Shown in pieces: positions 46,786 through 57,699 of a stretch of DNA of 64,000 bases (the stretch's first letter is position 1; each line of letters begins with the position of its first letter). The stretch is from Dermanyssus gallinae (taxonomy: Eukaryota > Arthropoda > Arachnida > Mesostigmata > Dermanyssidae), in contig QVRM01005948.1 of NCBI GenBank assembly GCA_003439945.1, positions 417,001 to 481,000 on the forward strand, read 5' to 3'. The notes under the pieces are model-generated. The model ran no database searches, was not told where the DNA came from, and saw only the letters and a list, made by a program, of their open reading frames with translations. The position numbers and the translations under genes are program-made.

Positions 46786-49390
46786 ATGCTCATAATGTCA
46801 GATAATACCTCATCCTCGCAAGATTCCGCAGTTCCCCCGACTTTTACAGCGAGCTATAAACCTGAGTGCCCAATATGTCGAAAGACGTTTACCTCAAGGG
46901 GCTTTCTGAGACACATAAATTCTATGCATCCAGGATCGAAAGCCCACAGGCAGCCTGCAACAGAAGACACGCGTGCACAACTTTTACACATGACATCTCA
47001 CATCCAGTTCGTTTTTAAACGTGTAAAGATGATACGTATAATACCCAAAACAGCAAGAATGGTTGTGCTGGAATGCCTAGTAAAAGTCTTAAACGATGTA
47101 GTGACTTACAATAATAATTCGCCATGGCTGTCTCTGCTATCGTTTGGCCCTGTGATGCTTCGCCTTCCAAACGTCAAGAATGAGTCGCGTTCGTTGGCAG
47201 ACATTATACGCTCAAACCTTTCAGATTTTGAGAACGGTCTCAGACTCGAGGGATTGGCCGGTCGAGTCGGCCACCAGAGGCACAGGAAATTTGGCACCTC
47301 TGAGGAAGACTTGAATAGAAGAGTGATTGCAAAGCTGACCGATGGTGATGTGTCGGGCGCTGCAAGGCTCTTAAGCTCGTGCGATACATTCGGTGTCGAG
47401 TCCGACCATGTGGAGGCTCTACGTGACAAGCATCCCTGCGCACCAACGGACTTGAGGTGGGTTGATCCCCTGCCGAAGCTTCCTCTGCGGAAAGCTTTGA
47501 CGTGTCAAGGGAAGATATATACCGCGCGGTGGGAACCTTTTCTAGAAGCTCCGCTGCAGACCTTGACTTCATTCGACCAAGGCTTCTTTAAGATTTGCTC
47601 TCTCGAGCAATGGGTAAACGAGCAGAGGCTTTGGCCGACGCATTTGCCAAACTCATTGAAATTTCACTACGAGGCGAGCCGCCAACAGAACTCTTGCCAA
47701 TCATATTTGGAGCGAGGCTATTTGCATTGCAAAAAGAAGGATGGCACAACCCGCCTTATCGCATGCTCATCTACACTCCGTAGGATAGCAGCGAAGATTG
47801 CCTGCTGGAAGAATGCGTCGCAAATTGAAAAAGCAATAGGTGAACACCAACTCGGCTTTGCTTTTAGAAGCGGAACGGAAGTGGCGATCCATGCCACACG
47901 AGCCTATCTTCAATCTAGGTCAGAAGACATAGTCATGGTCAAACTAGACTTTCAAAATGCCTTACCTACACCATTACATTATGCAGGCATACAGAAATCG
48001 AACTCAGCTGCTGTTGGTTGACCACGTCATACTCTCACCGTCGGGCCTGCAGCAGGGCGACCCATTAGGCCCTCTACTATTTTGTCTTGCCATCAAGGAG
48101 CTGATAGACTCAGTCGAGTCCCCGTTTAATGTATGGTACTTGGATGATGGCGTGTTAGCTGGTGACCCTGTAACGGTAGCCCGTGATATTCACAAGATAC
48201 TGGATTTTGCAACAAAGAGCGGGCTGTATCTCAATCCACAAAAATGCAAACTCTTCGTGTCGGGATCATCAATATCCGACTCCTCGGTCAGACTTATAAC
48301 CGACCTGGTTGGGTGTCTGGTTGGGTGAATAAGTTAAAATCGTCCTCAAATCGCTTGGACCTCTTGGGCGCACACAAGGGATTGTCCCTATTAAGGTCCT
48401 GCTTCTCGACAGCACGGGTAAACCACCTGCTCCGTGGGATTGACTTAACGCAAAATATAATTCTCTTAGAGCAATTGAACACCCACATGTTGAACCCTCT
48501 GTCTTCTTTACTTAACCTAACTTTACCAGAGGCAGCTTGCAGGCGAGCCCTTCTGCCCGTGGCAAAAGGAGGCCTAGGCATTCCAGACGCTGCCTTGGTC
48601 GCAGGACCCGCGGTGGTTGCCTCAATGTCTAGTGCTTGGCAAAGGGCGTTAAGGATACTAGATTCCCCAGCTGTTGAACGCTTACGTACTGTATTAGAAA
48701 ATTCCAAGGAATGTCTCTTAGCACGTACTGGAGCAGCCCCTCTGGAAAATCCGATTTCCCAGACAAGCCGGACCGCGCCGTTAGAGGATATGCAACTAGC
48801 CAATCTCCTCAATTCAGCACAAGACGAGGTGGACAAAGCACGGCTTCAAGCAGTTTCATCTAGTGGTGCTGGTGCATGGCTTAATGCTCTACCGAGTGCT
48901 CCCGTTGGAACTCTCTTAGAGGACTACGTCGTCAGGATCTGTGTCGGTCTTCGCCTTGGGATCCCTCTAGTCGAGGAACATAAATGCAGCTGTGGCGAAA
49001 AGGTCTCACCCCTAGGACACCATGGCTAATCCTGCATCCGCAGCTTAGGCCGTAGGACGAGACACGCTGCTTTGAATGATACCCTAGCTCGTGCTCTAAG
49101 GTCTTCTGGCTACCCGTGTGTTCTCGAACCCGCAGGTTTATATACAGACGACTCCTGTCGACCTGATGGGATAACCCTAACAGCATTTTAGAGTGGCAAG
49201 ACACTCGTCTGGAATGCTACCGTGACTGACTCTTTAGCGCCTTCAATAGTCAGTCACGGCGCTACCCAGGCTGGTTATGCTGTTTCGCAGGCGGAAGAAA
49301 ACAAGTGTCGGAAGTATGCATCTATCGGAGACTCTATGGATTTTCGATCTTTTGCCTTTGAGACCTTAGGGGGGCTAGGTAACTAGGGGA
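46786..49390 (+). pseudogene. ORF2 of an R2-superfamily-like LINE: C2H2 finger, RT (YLDDG), CCHC, restriction-like endonuclease-type end
   Basis: Residues 28-48 form a C2H2 finger (CPIC...HINSMH, C-x2-C-x11-H-x4-H). RT blocks: CSSTLRRIAAK, HQLGFAFRSG, motif A KLDFQNA, YIMQAY, QQGDPLGPLLF, WYLDDG (48134-48151) and NPQKCKLF; then LLGAHKGLSLLRSCFS and LPVAKGGLGIPDAA. The C-terminus has [26 protein letters not shown], then RPDGITL-(about 15)-TVTD, and AEENKCRKYASI, which parallels the CCHC, RH and K/RPD-x-D signature of R2-type restriction-like endonucleases. Lesions: about 20 residues lost with a frame change after motif A (near 47950), a frame change near 48290, stops near 49027 and 49189, and Asn where Asp is usual before TVTD. 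Sequence-specific target nicking is known for R2; here it is inference. Confidence 0.75.
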
Positions 49391-49400
49391 CAATTGTTTA

Positions 49401-51100
49401 CACCCCGTTATGAGCTAAATAAAATTATGGCAAATACATTAAATAATAAATTATGTTAGACCTCTGGTGGACGTCGACACACCTAAGCCCTCGGCAACCT
49501 CTTGCGACGTAAGTGCTTGCCCATCGATTGTATGCTTGTACTTTTCTACGAGAAAAGTAAAGGTTGACTCATTTATTTACGAATAGCCTACACTCGAGTG
49601 AGTCTGCCCAGCCGATAAAGACGTTTACCGTATCTTGCAGCATCCTTCGCTCGCCTGGCAAATTTGTTGCGTTTCACTTACATTTTCCCGTTATCAACGT
49701 AGATGTTGTTTTGTATCTGGTAGAAAATAATGTCTCAAAGATTTATAAAGGATAACCATATATAGTGTATGTTTAAACTGATATACGCGGCTTCGCGTAA
49801 TTGTATCACGCATCGTACTACCATCGATACGATACCAAAAGAATCCCTCTCAAGTGGGCATTCCATTGCATTTTTAGGGTAGAGTGTACATTTTCAATTT
49901 ATTGAATCAGACAGGGCGAATCGTTTATACTCGTATATGCATGTACATATATAATCAGGTAGAGCTGCGCGTAAAATAGAAGAGGTAAAGACAAACACGG
50001 GCAGCGTTTCAGCGTTGTGCAAGTACAGTTCACATTTTTGCACCTTGCTGATGACATAAAGCAGACCAGGAACAGAAGATATTCCCACACATCAAAAATG
50101 GAATGGGAATTAAAAAGGACAAGCGTCTGGCCCACACTGGGCCTAGTTGTTTTCATTTCATAATTAAAAAACAACATCGACGAGCTGCAGCCGGACAAGG
50201 AGGCCGGTCGAGGTGGTAAGCAGAACGTCGAGGAAAAGAAGACGATAGAAGCAGCAGTCGCAGCAGTTATCGAGTGCATGTCGGGTGCATACAGAACGAA
50301 TTTCGTCTTGGTTAACGATCAAATCCGTGCATTCAATTTCTGACCAGAAACCATGGACGCGATTAGCCTCAGGTGCTATTCGGTCTTGCGACACAACGAG
50401 CGTGCCATGTTGGGCAGCCTTTTGATGCAGTTTTGCTGCTGGCGAGAAACTGCTCTCGGTTCGGGCCTCGTTAGAACGCCGAACGACTTATTATTGAGTT
50501 ATTAGTCGGCTAACAGCAGTAACGACATATCTATCCTTCTAGCTAGACGATTCATATCATTACTTCATACCACCACACCAAAGAAAAACGACTGAAGCAG
50601 ACGAAGCAAACTACATTATCTTGAGTAAATTTTGAAATTAATTAAAAATGATTTTAATAGAGATAACTCATAACTTTTTACATCTACCTCTGTATTTACC
50701 TGCAGATGTGAAAAAATATGTGTGTGTGTGTGTTGGTAAACGTGTGTAGTCAGGCTGCGCCCGTCAACCAAATGGTAATAGTAATAATAATACTTTTAAC
50801 AAGAGTTAAACATGTTAGCAAGAGCGCGTAAGGGCACCGTTTTTTGTCTCATCTCATTTTGGTGAATGATGCAGCCGAAGCCTGCGCTGGCTAGTCTACG
50901 TAAGCCAAAAGCGTACGTGTCGGACACAATGACGTTTTACGGCAGAGGCCAACTATGGCCAACCCAGTTCCCTCTGGTACGGCATCCAGTCGACGCCTAA
51001 CAATCTACCGGATTCCGGCGCAGCGCGGTACATGACTTGTCTGAAAACGCGCCCGAAGTTGTCACTGATGGCGCTGAACCCGTCCAGCTTAGTGCAACTA
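49401..51100. other. No gene recognised; short (TG)n near 50720-50734
   Basis: At about 50172-50340 a plus frame without Met reads NIDELQPDKEAGRGG and continues about 57 codons with charged and Ala-rich sequence before a stop; it could be a chance frame or an exon scrap. The minus frame 49899-50279 is without domains. Nothing else supportable. Confidence 0.45.
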
Positions 51101-52850
51101 AGCCAGCGGAGGCCGAGCTCATTTACCGCTCCACCACATAGACATTATTCTCCCTCTCAAACATGACAACGTGTCTGGGGCCGCTGGCGGCGCGGAACTG
51201 GCCGTTGGACTTACTGTCGACGACCGTTTTGATTCGAATGTGGTCTACATCTAGCTCGAAAGCCGACAAAATGGTTTGAGTAGGGATTTGTCTCAGCCCT
51301 TCTGCCTGGTGACCTGTTCCTCTGAAGAACTACCAGACTAATGCGCGCCCCAGAGCCGAACGGCGTCTTGCTGGTGGCTGATGTGTCCACCGGCAGTAGC
51401 TACTATTGTAGAGGCGCAAGTATGTAACGACGCAAGGAAGGCGGGAGATAAAATTCCGGGACCGAACGAATGCCCATTCCACCTAGCCGGACCGGTAGGC
51501 TTTCCTGCGACCATGCCTATCTTCAAGCGTTAGGTCAAGGACGTTTTCCAAGGCTCTCCTCTACTGCTTGTCGAAGTCCAAAGCTTCTGCCGGCAGAATG
51601 TAGGCAGTTATGGTCCGTAATACGTACAAAACTTTTTGCACCTTCGTTGCGTGCCGGAGCAGAAATTAAGCATAGTGCCTCTTAAAGTGGCTATGGGTTG
51701 GTATCCGCCGGTTTTCCTTTTCAAGGCCACCCGGTTCAGAACCTTACAGGACCCTTATAGAACCAGAATGCCGGCCAACTACAGCGGCGAGCCTCCAGAG
51801 ACTCTACAGATGCGTGCGAGACCTTCATGACTCGTAGCACGCACCCGGGCTCCCGCGTCACGCCAAGATACTAAAGGGCTGCCACGCTTGGACAACTACG
51901 ACAGAATCTCGGCAACTACGGCGGTCTGCGCCTGGGGGAAGGCCGCCCGAAACTACGGAGCTGAGTACAAGAGTATGTAGACCCTCCCGCGCCAGAAAAT
52001 AACGCAAACAACGCTTCTGGAGGGCCTGTCTTGAAGAGCTAGAAGATGGTCCCTGGGGTCGATTATACAAGATGGTTAGGGAGTTTGCCCCTTTTAAGCG
52101 CATGCTCGAGATAGCTCAGAAGAGGCGCGGGAAACAATCGAAGTTCTCTTTCCATACTTTTCGACCGCGGCTTTAATCTATAGGCTCCAGGGCAGGATGA
52201 AAAGGGCCCCCGCAAATTAATTTGCAGGAGATGCAGGATGCTACGGCAACCCTCAAATCGGGCAAGGCGCCGGGCCCAGACAGTCCCCGGATGCGTAGCG
52301 ACAGCGACGACAGGGATGCTCCAGTTAGGCTTGCTCTTTGGTGCATGGAGGGCCGTAAGCCTGGTTTTAATAACTAAGGGCTCTGGCTCCTATCCTCCTA
52401 TTTGCCTACTTGGCTCTCTCTGGCTAAAGCATTTGAGTCCATCGCGGAGAGCAACGACCTGCTGTCAGATGCCCAGCAGGAGTTTTCTAAGAGCCACTTA
52501 ACTATTAGTGCCATAAGGCGGATCTAGATCCAGGCCAATCTCCTTTACGAGTCCCACCCAATAAAACAAGACCTCTATCTCGCTATCCTACTGGACGTTC
52601 GAAACGCTTTCAACGGCCTACCGTCGAGAGTAATCCTGAAAATCCTTTACATGAAGAAGGTTCTATCTACGGTAGCTCATACCAAACTACCAATAGGACA
52701 GAACAATACTGTCCCACGGAACCAGTTTTAACATGACTGCAGAGGCACCATAGAGCTCCCAACTCGGTTCACTTCTATAAGACATAACACATGACAATGT
52801 GCTGCGGCACACCTCCGCCTAGAAGACCAGAATGTTGCAGTCGTCAACAA
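51101..52850 (+). pseudogene. R1-clade-like linker and RT, heavily decayed
   Basis: Plus-strand traces: ARKAGDKIPGPNECPFHLA near 51415-51470; RACLEELEDGPWGRLYKMV at about 52010-52070 (the E-L-D-x-D-P-W-G-x-x-Y-K motif of R1-clade proteins); LQEMQDATATLKSGKAPGPD at about 52220-52285; LLGSLWLKHL and DAQQEFSKSHLT near 52460-52500; and LAILLDVRNAFNGLPS near 52590-52630, the R1-clade motif A (LDVRNAFN). YADD is not recognisable. Many frames are used. Order 51415 and then 52010 is not collinear for one protein, so at least two fragments or a rearrangement are present. A SINE (copy E) ends the stretch. Confidence 0.72.
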
Positions 52851-53020
52851 GCAAGCCTGGTGGCGTGCTAAATTCGCCTGCGTCTTGCAACCGGGGAAGA
52901 CAAATAAGTGCGCGAGTTTAAGCCCCCCCCCCCCCGTTGCACATTTGTATTTATGGGGGTTAGTATTTGAAGCAATGCAAAATGTATCCTCGTGGACGGT
53001 AAACCTTGGCTGAGGGTCGG
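52849..53020 (+). mobile_element. tRNA-derived SINE, copy E, inserted in R1-like RT
   Basis: Head CAAGCCTGGTGGCGTGCT (A box region TGGCGTGCTAAA), a degraded B box (AGTTTAAGCC followed by a C run at 52923-52935), the body CGTTGCACATTTGTATTTAT, CGTGGACGGTAAACCTTGG and GGCTGAGGGTCGG. The poly-C run replaces the CCCCACC after the B box. It lies directly after the R1-like RT, so it inserted later. Confidence 0.78.
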
Positions 53021-53099
53021 CGCAAAGAGTTTTAGCGTCGGCTGTTTATCATCACATCCTTTGCAAAGCGTTAGACGCCAACGCTGCCTACGGTAGCAA

Positions 53100-54350
53100 C
53101 GCTAGAGACGTTGGAAAGTTTACCTAAGAAGCGTATGCCCCACTGGGACACTTAAAGTGTCTTGTCTTCTATCTTATGTACTACTTCAGTGATGTTTTTC
53201 TATCTAAATTTGCCTTAGACCAGTCAGTTGCGTTAACTTGTCGAACCTTTGTTAAACAATAATACAACAGTTTTAATAATATAATGTACAATAAAAGCCC
53301 AGAATCTCAGAAAAAAGCAGATAATAAAGATGAAACAGCTGCACGCTCCGCGTGCTTCTAGCAGACGACACTATAGGGTGAGCGTCATGTGAAGTTGTCC
53401 TCAGGTTATCATTGGGATGCTCGCTATTGTGTACCTTGTACTTATCAATGCTTGTCGCTCATTTTGAGTCAACGCAGTTCCATGCAACGCTAGTTATATA
53501 TAGGCTGTTTACCACATTCAGAATATATCTGTCATAGTTACCAATGTCCTAAAGTACATTATATAAAAGTAACATAAATGTCGACTTCACTTATATCGTT
53601 CATATCAAAAACAATCTTGCGTTACTACGCGGACACAATCGTTTTAGTTGAGAATAGAAAACTCCTTTATTTTGGGAGTAAAGGAGGGTTTGGCGACACT
53701 CCATATTCTGTTTGGAATAAAGATCGACGTTGCACGCTCTAACTAAGAATTATTAGCGTATTGCGTTACCTGCGATCTCAGTACTGTAGATGTTTTCACC
53801 GAGAATGCCATGAAATTCTGGCCACGCTGAAATTCAATTACGGTGGCTGATATACAAGGATATGCTCCATTGGCGGACTTACAATGTCTCATTTTTAATA
53901 TTATATGGCACATCAGAGGTGTCCTCCTATCTAAATTTGGCTTAGATCAACTTTTTGCCTTAACTTCTTAAACTCTCTAGATCATTGTTTGAGTGGAAAG
54001 GTGTAGATCACGACCTCGTCCCTATTTTAAACAATATATAAATTTTAATGTCGTTATGTACAATAAAATCCTACAGAATCAGAAACAGCGCGCGGAAGTA
54101 AAGAAGTTACGCTTTGAGACGGATACAAGCACCGCGTGCTTCTAGGAGACTACCTCTTTACTTCTAAAGTAATTTATAATATGAAGTAACAGAAATATTG
54201 AACTCACGTGTATCGTTCAATGTTAAAAACAATTCCGTGATATTACTTGGACACAATCGTTTTAGTGTAGAATAGAAAACGCCTTTACTTTGGAAGTAAA
54301 CGGAGGTCATGGCAACACTCCATATTCTGTTCGGGAAATGATAGACGATC
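53100..54350 (+). repeat. Diverged duplication of about 0.5-0.6 kb, noncoding, two copies
   Basis: Copy 1 (about 53115-53730) and copy 2 (about 53870-54350) share blocks in the same order: AWGCYCCAYTGG, CTATCTAAATTTG-CTTAGA, ATGTACAATAAAA, CCGCGTGCTTCTAG, GGACACAATCGTTTTAG, AATAGAAAAC and ACTCCATATTCTGTT. The offset changes from 772 bp at the left part to 618 bp at the right, so there are indels of ~150 bp. No protein frame is shared. GTACAATAAAA could be a shared polyadenylation-type signal. Confidence 0.78.
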
Positions 54351-54770
54351 ATTAAGACAGAAAAACCGAACCGTCAACGTATAGTTTCGTTTCTTGCACC
54401 TCGTTTACTTCGGACTTTTTCCGATAAACAGGTCGACGTCTTAAACTACAGTCTGGGGTTGCACCGTTTATACATGAAAAAGGCACCGCAGTCAAAGATG
54501 TACATAAGGCTGCGGTTCTGCTGAGCTATTCAAAAGTGTCCGTCATACAGCCTCAGTCTTCGCCGGGAGAATCAAGCTAACGGCTCACACACACAACGAC
54601 ATTGAACTCCATCCCTTTACCATGCTCGAAACACTTCAAAGTCTGTAACGCAAATGCACCTATACGCTTGTTAGGAAATCACTCATTGTATTCAATGAAC
54701 TGGCCGAGTTTCCAGCGGAGCCGTTGGCAATAATTTCTACTTGTTCCTTCAAAGATGGCGAAAGTTCGCA
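54351..54770. other. No gene recognised
   Basis: Unassigned. May include decayed upstream RT coding of the following LINE. Confidence 0.45.
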
Positions 54771-55650
54771 CCGGCTTGTGTGAATCCATTGCCAAGGTTA
54801 TCTCACTGACAGAAGCTTTAAGTTCAAGGTAAAAAGTGCTTCATGGCCCTCTGGAGTCCCGCAGCTTTTCTGCGTGGGGCCGCGCCTGTATGCAATTTTT
54901 GCTCAAGACGACCTTAAACTTGTTCAAACTCGATGTGATCTACAAGCTCTATGCCGACGACTCAAAGGTATGCGTGGATGTCGAAGACGACAAAGACAAA
55001 AAAGAGTTACAGGAAGCAATTGATTCCGTGCGGGACGACGGGCCCACTTGCATAGAATGAAAATATCCACTTTCAAATGTGCTGTGCTGAAAACTGTCAA
55101 GGACGACACTGCATATTTTAGGAAATGTCATGGTATACCTGAAGTGTCAGTACAATGACCTAGATGTTGCATTTGATTGTCAAATGAAGTAATCAACTAA
55201 TATCGCCGAAGTTGTAAAACGTGCGTTTCGCTTGTGCAATCTCATTATTAGAGCGTTTATCGGGCATGACCCAGCAATGTACATAAAATTGTATAGCACG
55301 CTTGCCACACCAAAGTAGGCGTACTGCTCACACGTGTGGGCATCTTTCTATAAAACAAAAATGTAGAACTGCTTAGCGAGCGCAGGATGAATCTGTCACA
55401 CGAGTCGCATGGCGTTGCAATGTGAGACGTGAAAGCCTTAAACTCCCAAACTTGAGCGAGTACCAGTTGCGAGTTAAGGTACGACCTTTTAAACAACTAA
55501 TCTGGACTAATCACGTTAGGACCTTCTCCCGTAGTACGTCCAACTAATTGTCGTGGTGGGGCGCCAATTACTCCACCGGAAGTTGCTAATGTCGAAGTGG
55601 TAAATAATGCGTTTACATGAAGAGTTTCGCGACGCACCCATGTGTGTAAC
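54771..55650 (+). pseudogene. CR1/L2-like RT remnant related to the 3.4 kb copy
   Basis: In the frame 54836-55060: IYKLYADDSKVCVDV (YADD at 54950-54961) and KKELQEAIDSV, typical of the CR1/L2-group RT motif C region. After a stop, KISTFKCAVLK, then AFRLCNLIIRAF, YIKLYSTLATPK and YCSHVWASFY (about 55250-55350), which parallels YIKLYNSLVVPKFTYCCEVW at 3.4 kb. Near 55590-55620 VVNNAFTWR parallels RVNNMFSWR at the end of that copy. So this is an older relative with the active site retained but frames broken by several stops. Confidence 0.78.
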
Positions 55651-55660
55651 GACTACAAGT

Positions 55661-55697
55661 GATTTCAACAACTCTCTTTCAACAAAGGAGAATTTGT

Positions 55698-55747
<50 letters not shown>

Positions 55748-55784
55748 TTTCAACAACTCTCTTTCAACAAAGACGAATTTGTAT

Positions 55785-55818
<34 letters not shown>
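55661..55818. repeat. 85 bp tandem duplication that includes a (TA)n array
   Basis: GATTTCAACAACTCTCTTTC with its ~45 bp unit and the following TA array occurs at 55661-55745 and again at 55746-55818, with only three or four base changes (GGAG/GACG, TTGAAT/TTAAAT). The TA arrays differ in length (about 43 and 31 bp). Confidence 0.93.
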
Positions 55819-55821
<3 letters not shown>

Positions 55822-55854
55822 TTAATTAAATCCTATATATTGTACTTAGATACA

Positions 55855-56232
55855 CGTTCATCGTACGGCTGCAGAAAGGGAACGTGGAGCGCGCCCCCAT
55901 CTACGCTCCCGTAACATAACGCGCTAGACGAGGTTACGAGGCCAAACTATGTCGAGTATGTTGTTGTTCCATTATGTATTTTGATCTATCCGGCTGGTCT
56001 GAGTTCCAGCCAATCGAATCTCCGTTACGCTATGCTATGGATGCCCGCGCGCGCGCGCGTAGGTGGAAGATGATTATCCATCCGCTAGCGCCGAGACTGT
56101 CATAGAGACGTCAACAGAGGCGTCATCCGTCTGTCCCCGAGGACTGGCGGGTCCGGCGGTTCGCTTCGACCCGTCATGCGTCACACAAACAGAGTGCACG
56201 CGCCCGCTGTCGCCGACTGCACGACCGACCAT
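55855..56232 (+). repeat. Unclassified interspersed repeat, copy 1
   Basis: About 375 bp, matching 60256-60622 in the same orientation (shared GGCCAAACTATG, GAGTATGTTG, TATGTATTTTGATCTAT, CCAGCCAATCGAATC, AAGATGATTATCC, GCTAGCGCCGAGACTGTCAT, CACACAAACAGAGTGCACG). It is CpG-rich, including a (CG)n run near 56047-56060. Short ORFs on both strands are not conserved as proteins. A (TA)n array precedes it at 55787-55817. Confidence 0.88.
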
Positions 56233-57420
56233 GACATACACGAACCAGCCATAAATGGCCATAAGCCAGTCATAGTAGTTAGCGACCAGACAGCGACATT
56301 GTTTGATATACAGGGTCTCCCTCTCAGAAGGAATTAAACAGCGATATAAGGAATTGTAGAGCTCGTTATAGCTCGAACATTTTTCACAATAGAACATGGT
56401 CTAGGTCGGAGAATTCCTGTTTCGGGGTGAGAGTAACGTTACTAATATCCGTGACACTGGTGTGTCATAGCATCCCGACATAGGATCACAAAATGTGCAA
56501 GTGCAAGACAGCAGCCATCTTCCTATACTGACATTGACGTGTTTGTGAAAATTCGATTTTTCGGCGGCCATGTCGAGATTGAGTACATGCCTAAATGACT
56601 TAGAGTGATTTATCTGATGGAGTAGGTCAGTTATGCACGCACTCAATGTCGATTACTCCGCAATTACGCCTCGCATTGCCTAATATTTGGTACCAAATGA
56701 TCGTCATGAAATGAGGCGCATGACTGAATGTGTTAGCTTTGAGCGCTGTAAATGGCCGCGGGGTTATGGTTTTAAGGTATTCGGCGTGGAGGCTAATGAA
56801 AAACTTCATTTTTGGCGAATTCTCCGAATGTCGCATATTCTGGCCGGCGTTGTATATTCTTCGGAGAAAGCAGAATTTTCTTACGTACTTTAGTATAAGA
56901 GGACTGGTTTTCTCGCAATAGCACAGTTTATGGTCCTATGTCGGACAACAACACCAGTGTCGCGGATTTTAGGAATAGCACTCTCATTCTGAAACAAGAC
57001 TTCTCAAAGACCATGTTTCATTGAAAAAAATATTTGCTTTAACGAACTCGAACTCCATTAAGGGCGGTAATACAATGTCGTTCGCTTTGATGTCATATCT
57101 TTTGTGGAGTCTCTTTTAAAATCTCTATGGCACACCTTTGATCATATTTATTTATACTCCCGATGCTTCTAGCAAATTCCTTCAACATTTTTGGAAGCGA
57201 CAACGCAAGTGGTCTCACAGATCAAGGTTGTCATAATCCGTGGCCTAGAGGAGTTTATCGGGCTAAAGGACATTCTGAATGGACTTAGTAAGGAAGGCGC
57301 ATTGAAAACGGCGTTCACTCTGCCCTAGACCCTCTAAAGAAAACCGGCTCAGGCGACTACTTATTGATTGCTAATTAGATTGATGAACACTATGCCACTA
57401 AAACGCAGTGCCCTCCAAGA
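56233..57420. other. No gene recognised
   Basis: Frames at 56401-56646 and 56627-56921 lack domains. No repeat matches found within the window. Confidence 0.5.
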
Positions 57421-57435
57421 AAACCGCAAGCAAAA

Positions 57436-57690
57436 TAATTTTTAAATTTAACACTGTAAATAAACCGCTTGACGTCTCAATTTCCAATAAAAAATACATA
57501 GAAGTCCCGCTACTCGTTGATACCTCTATAACACAACTAGATTTCACGCTACCAACAAAATATCTGTGAACAAGATTATCCCCAGAAGACCATCAACATT
57601 TAACGTTTGCATCAGAAGGAATGACTAACCGAATAACCGATTGGAGAATCCAAGGGAAGCAAGAAATCTTATCCGACTATCTCTAGGTAA
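57436..57690 (+). pseudogene. Possible retropepsin (aspartic protease) relic of a retroelement
   Basis: An 83-codon plus frame with a single internal stop (57567-57569) reads YIEVPLLVDTS near 57497-57527, then LPTKYL and a hydrophilic stretch to SDYL. The [VL]-P-L-L-V-D-T-[GS] block is the active-site pattern of retroviral-type proteases, where Thr/Ser replaces the usual third residue; the following residues do not give a strong flap. No gag, RT or LTR is seen nearby. Alternative: a chance frame. It is included because the frame is long, nearly open and motif-bearing in stop-rich DNA. Confidence 0.3.
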
Positions 57691-57699
57691 CCTAATATG

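Larger units (their letters stand above)
45390..49400 (+). mobile_element. Two-ORF non-LTR element: CCHC gag-like ORF1 + C2H2-RT-RLE-like ORF2
   Basis: ORF1 (45397-46782) and ORF2 (from 46786) are separated by 3 bp and in the same frame phase, and the 3' end has AATAAAATT near 49419. ORF2 lacks any APE endonuclease; instead it has an N-terminal zinc finger, an RT with a YLDDG site and a C-terminal Cys-His plus RPD...D signature like R2-group elements. Relatives: 1-590, 22440-22838 and possibly 60745-60850. Confidence 0.72.

Noticed and set aside
50172..50342. 57-codon Ala/Glu-rich plus frame as a host exon
   Set aside because: No start, no convincing splice sites and no recognisable family. 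Mentioned in the stretch description only.
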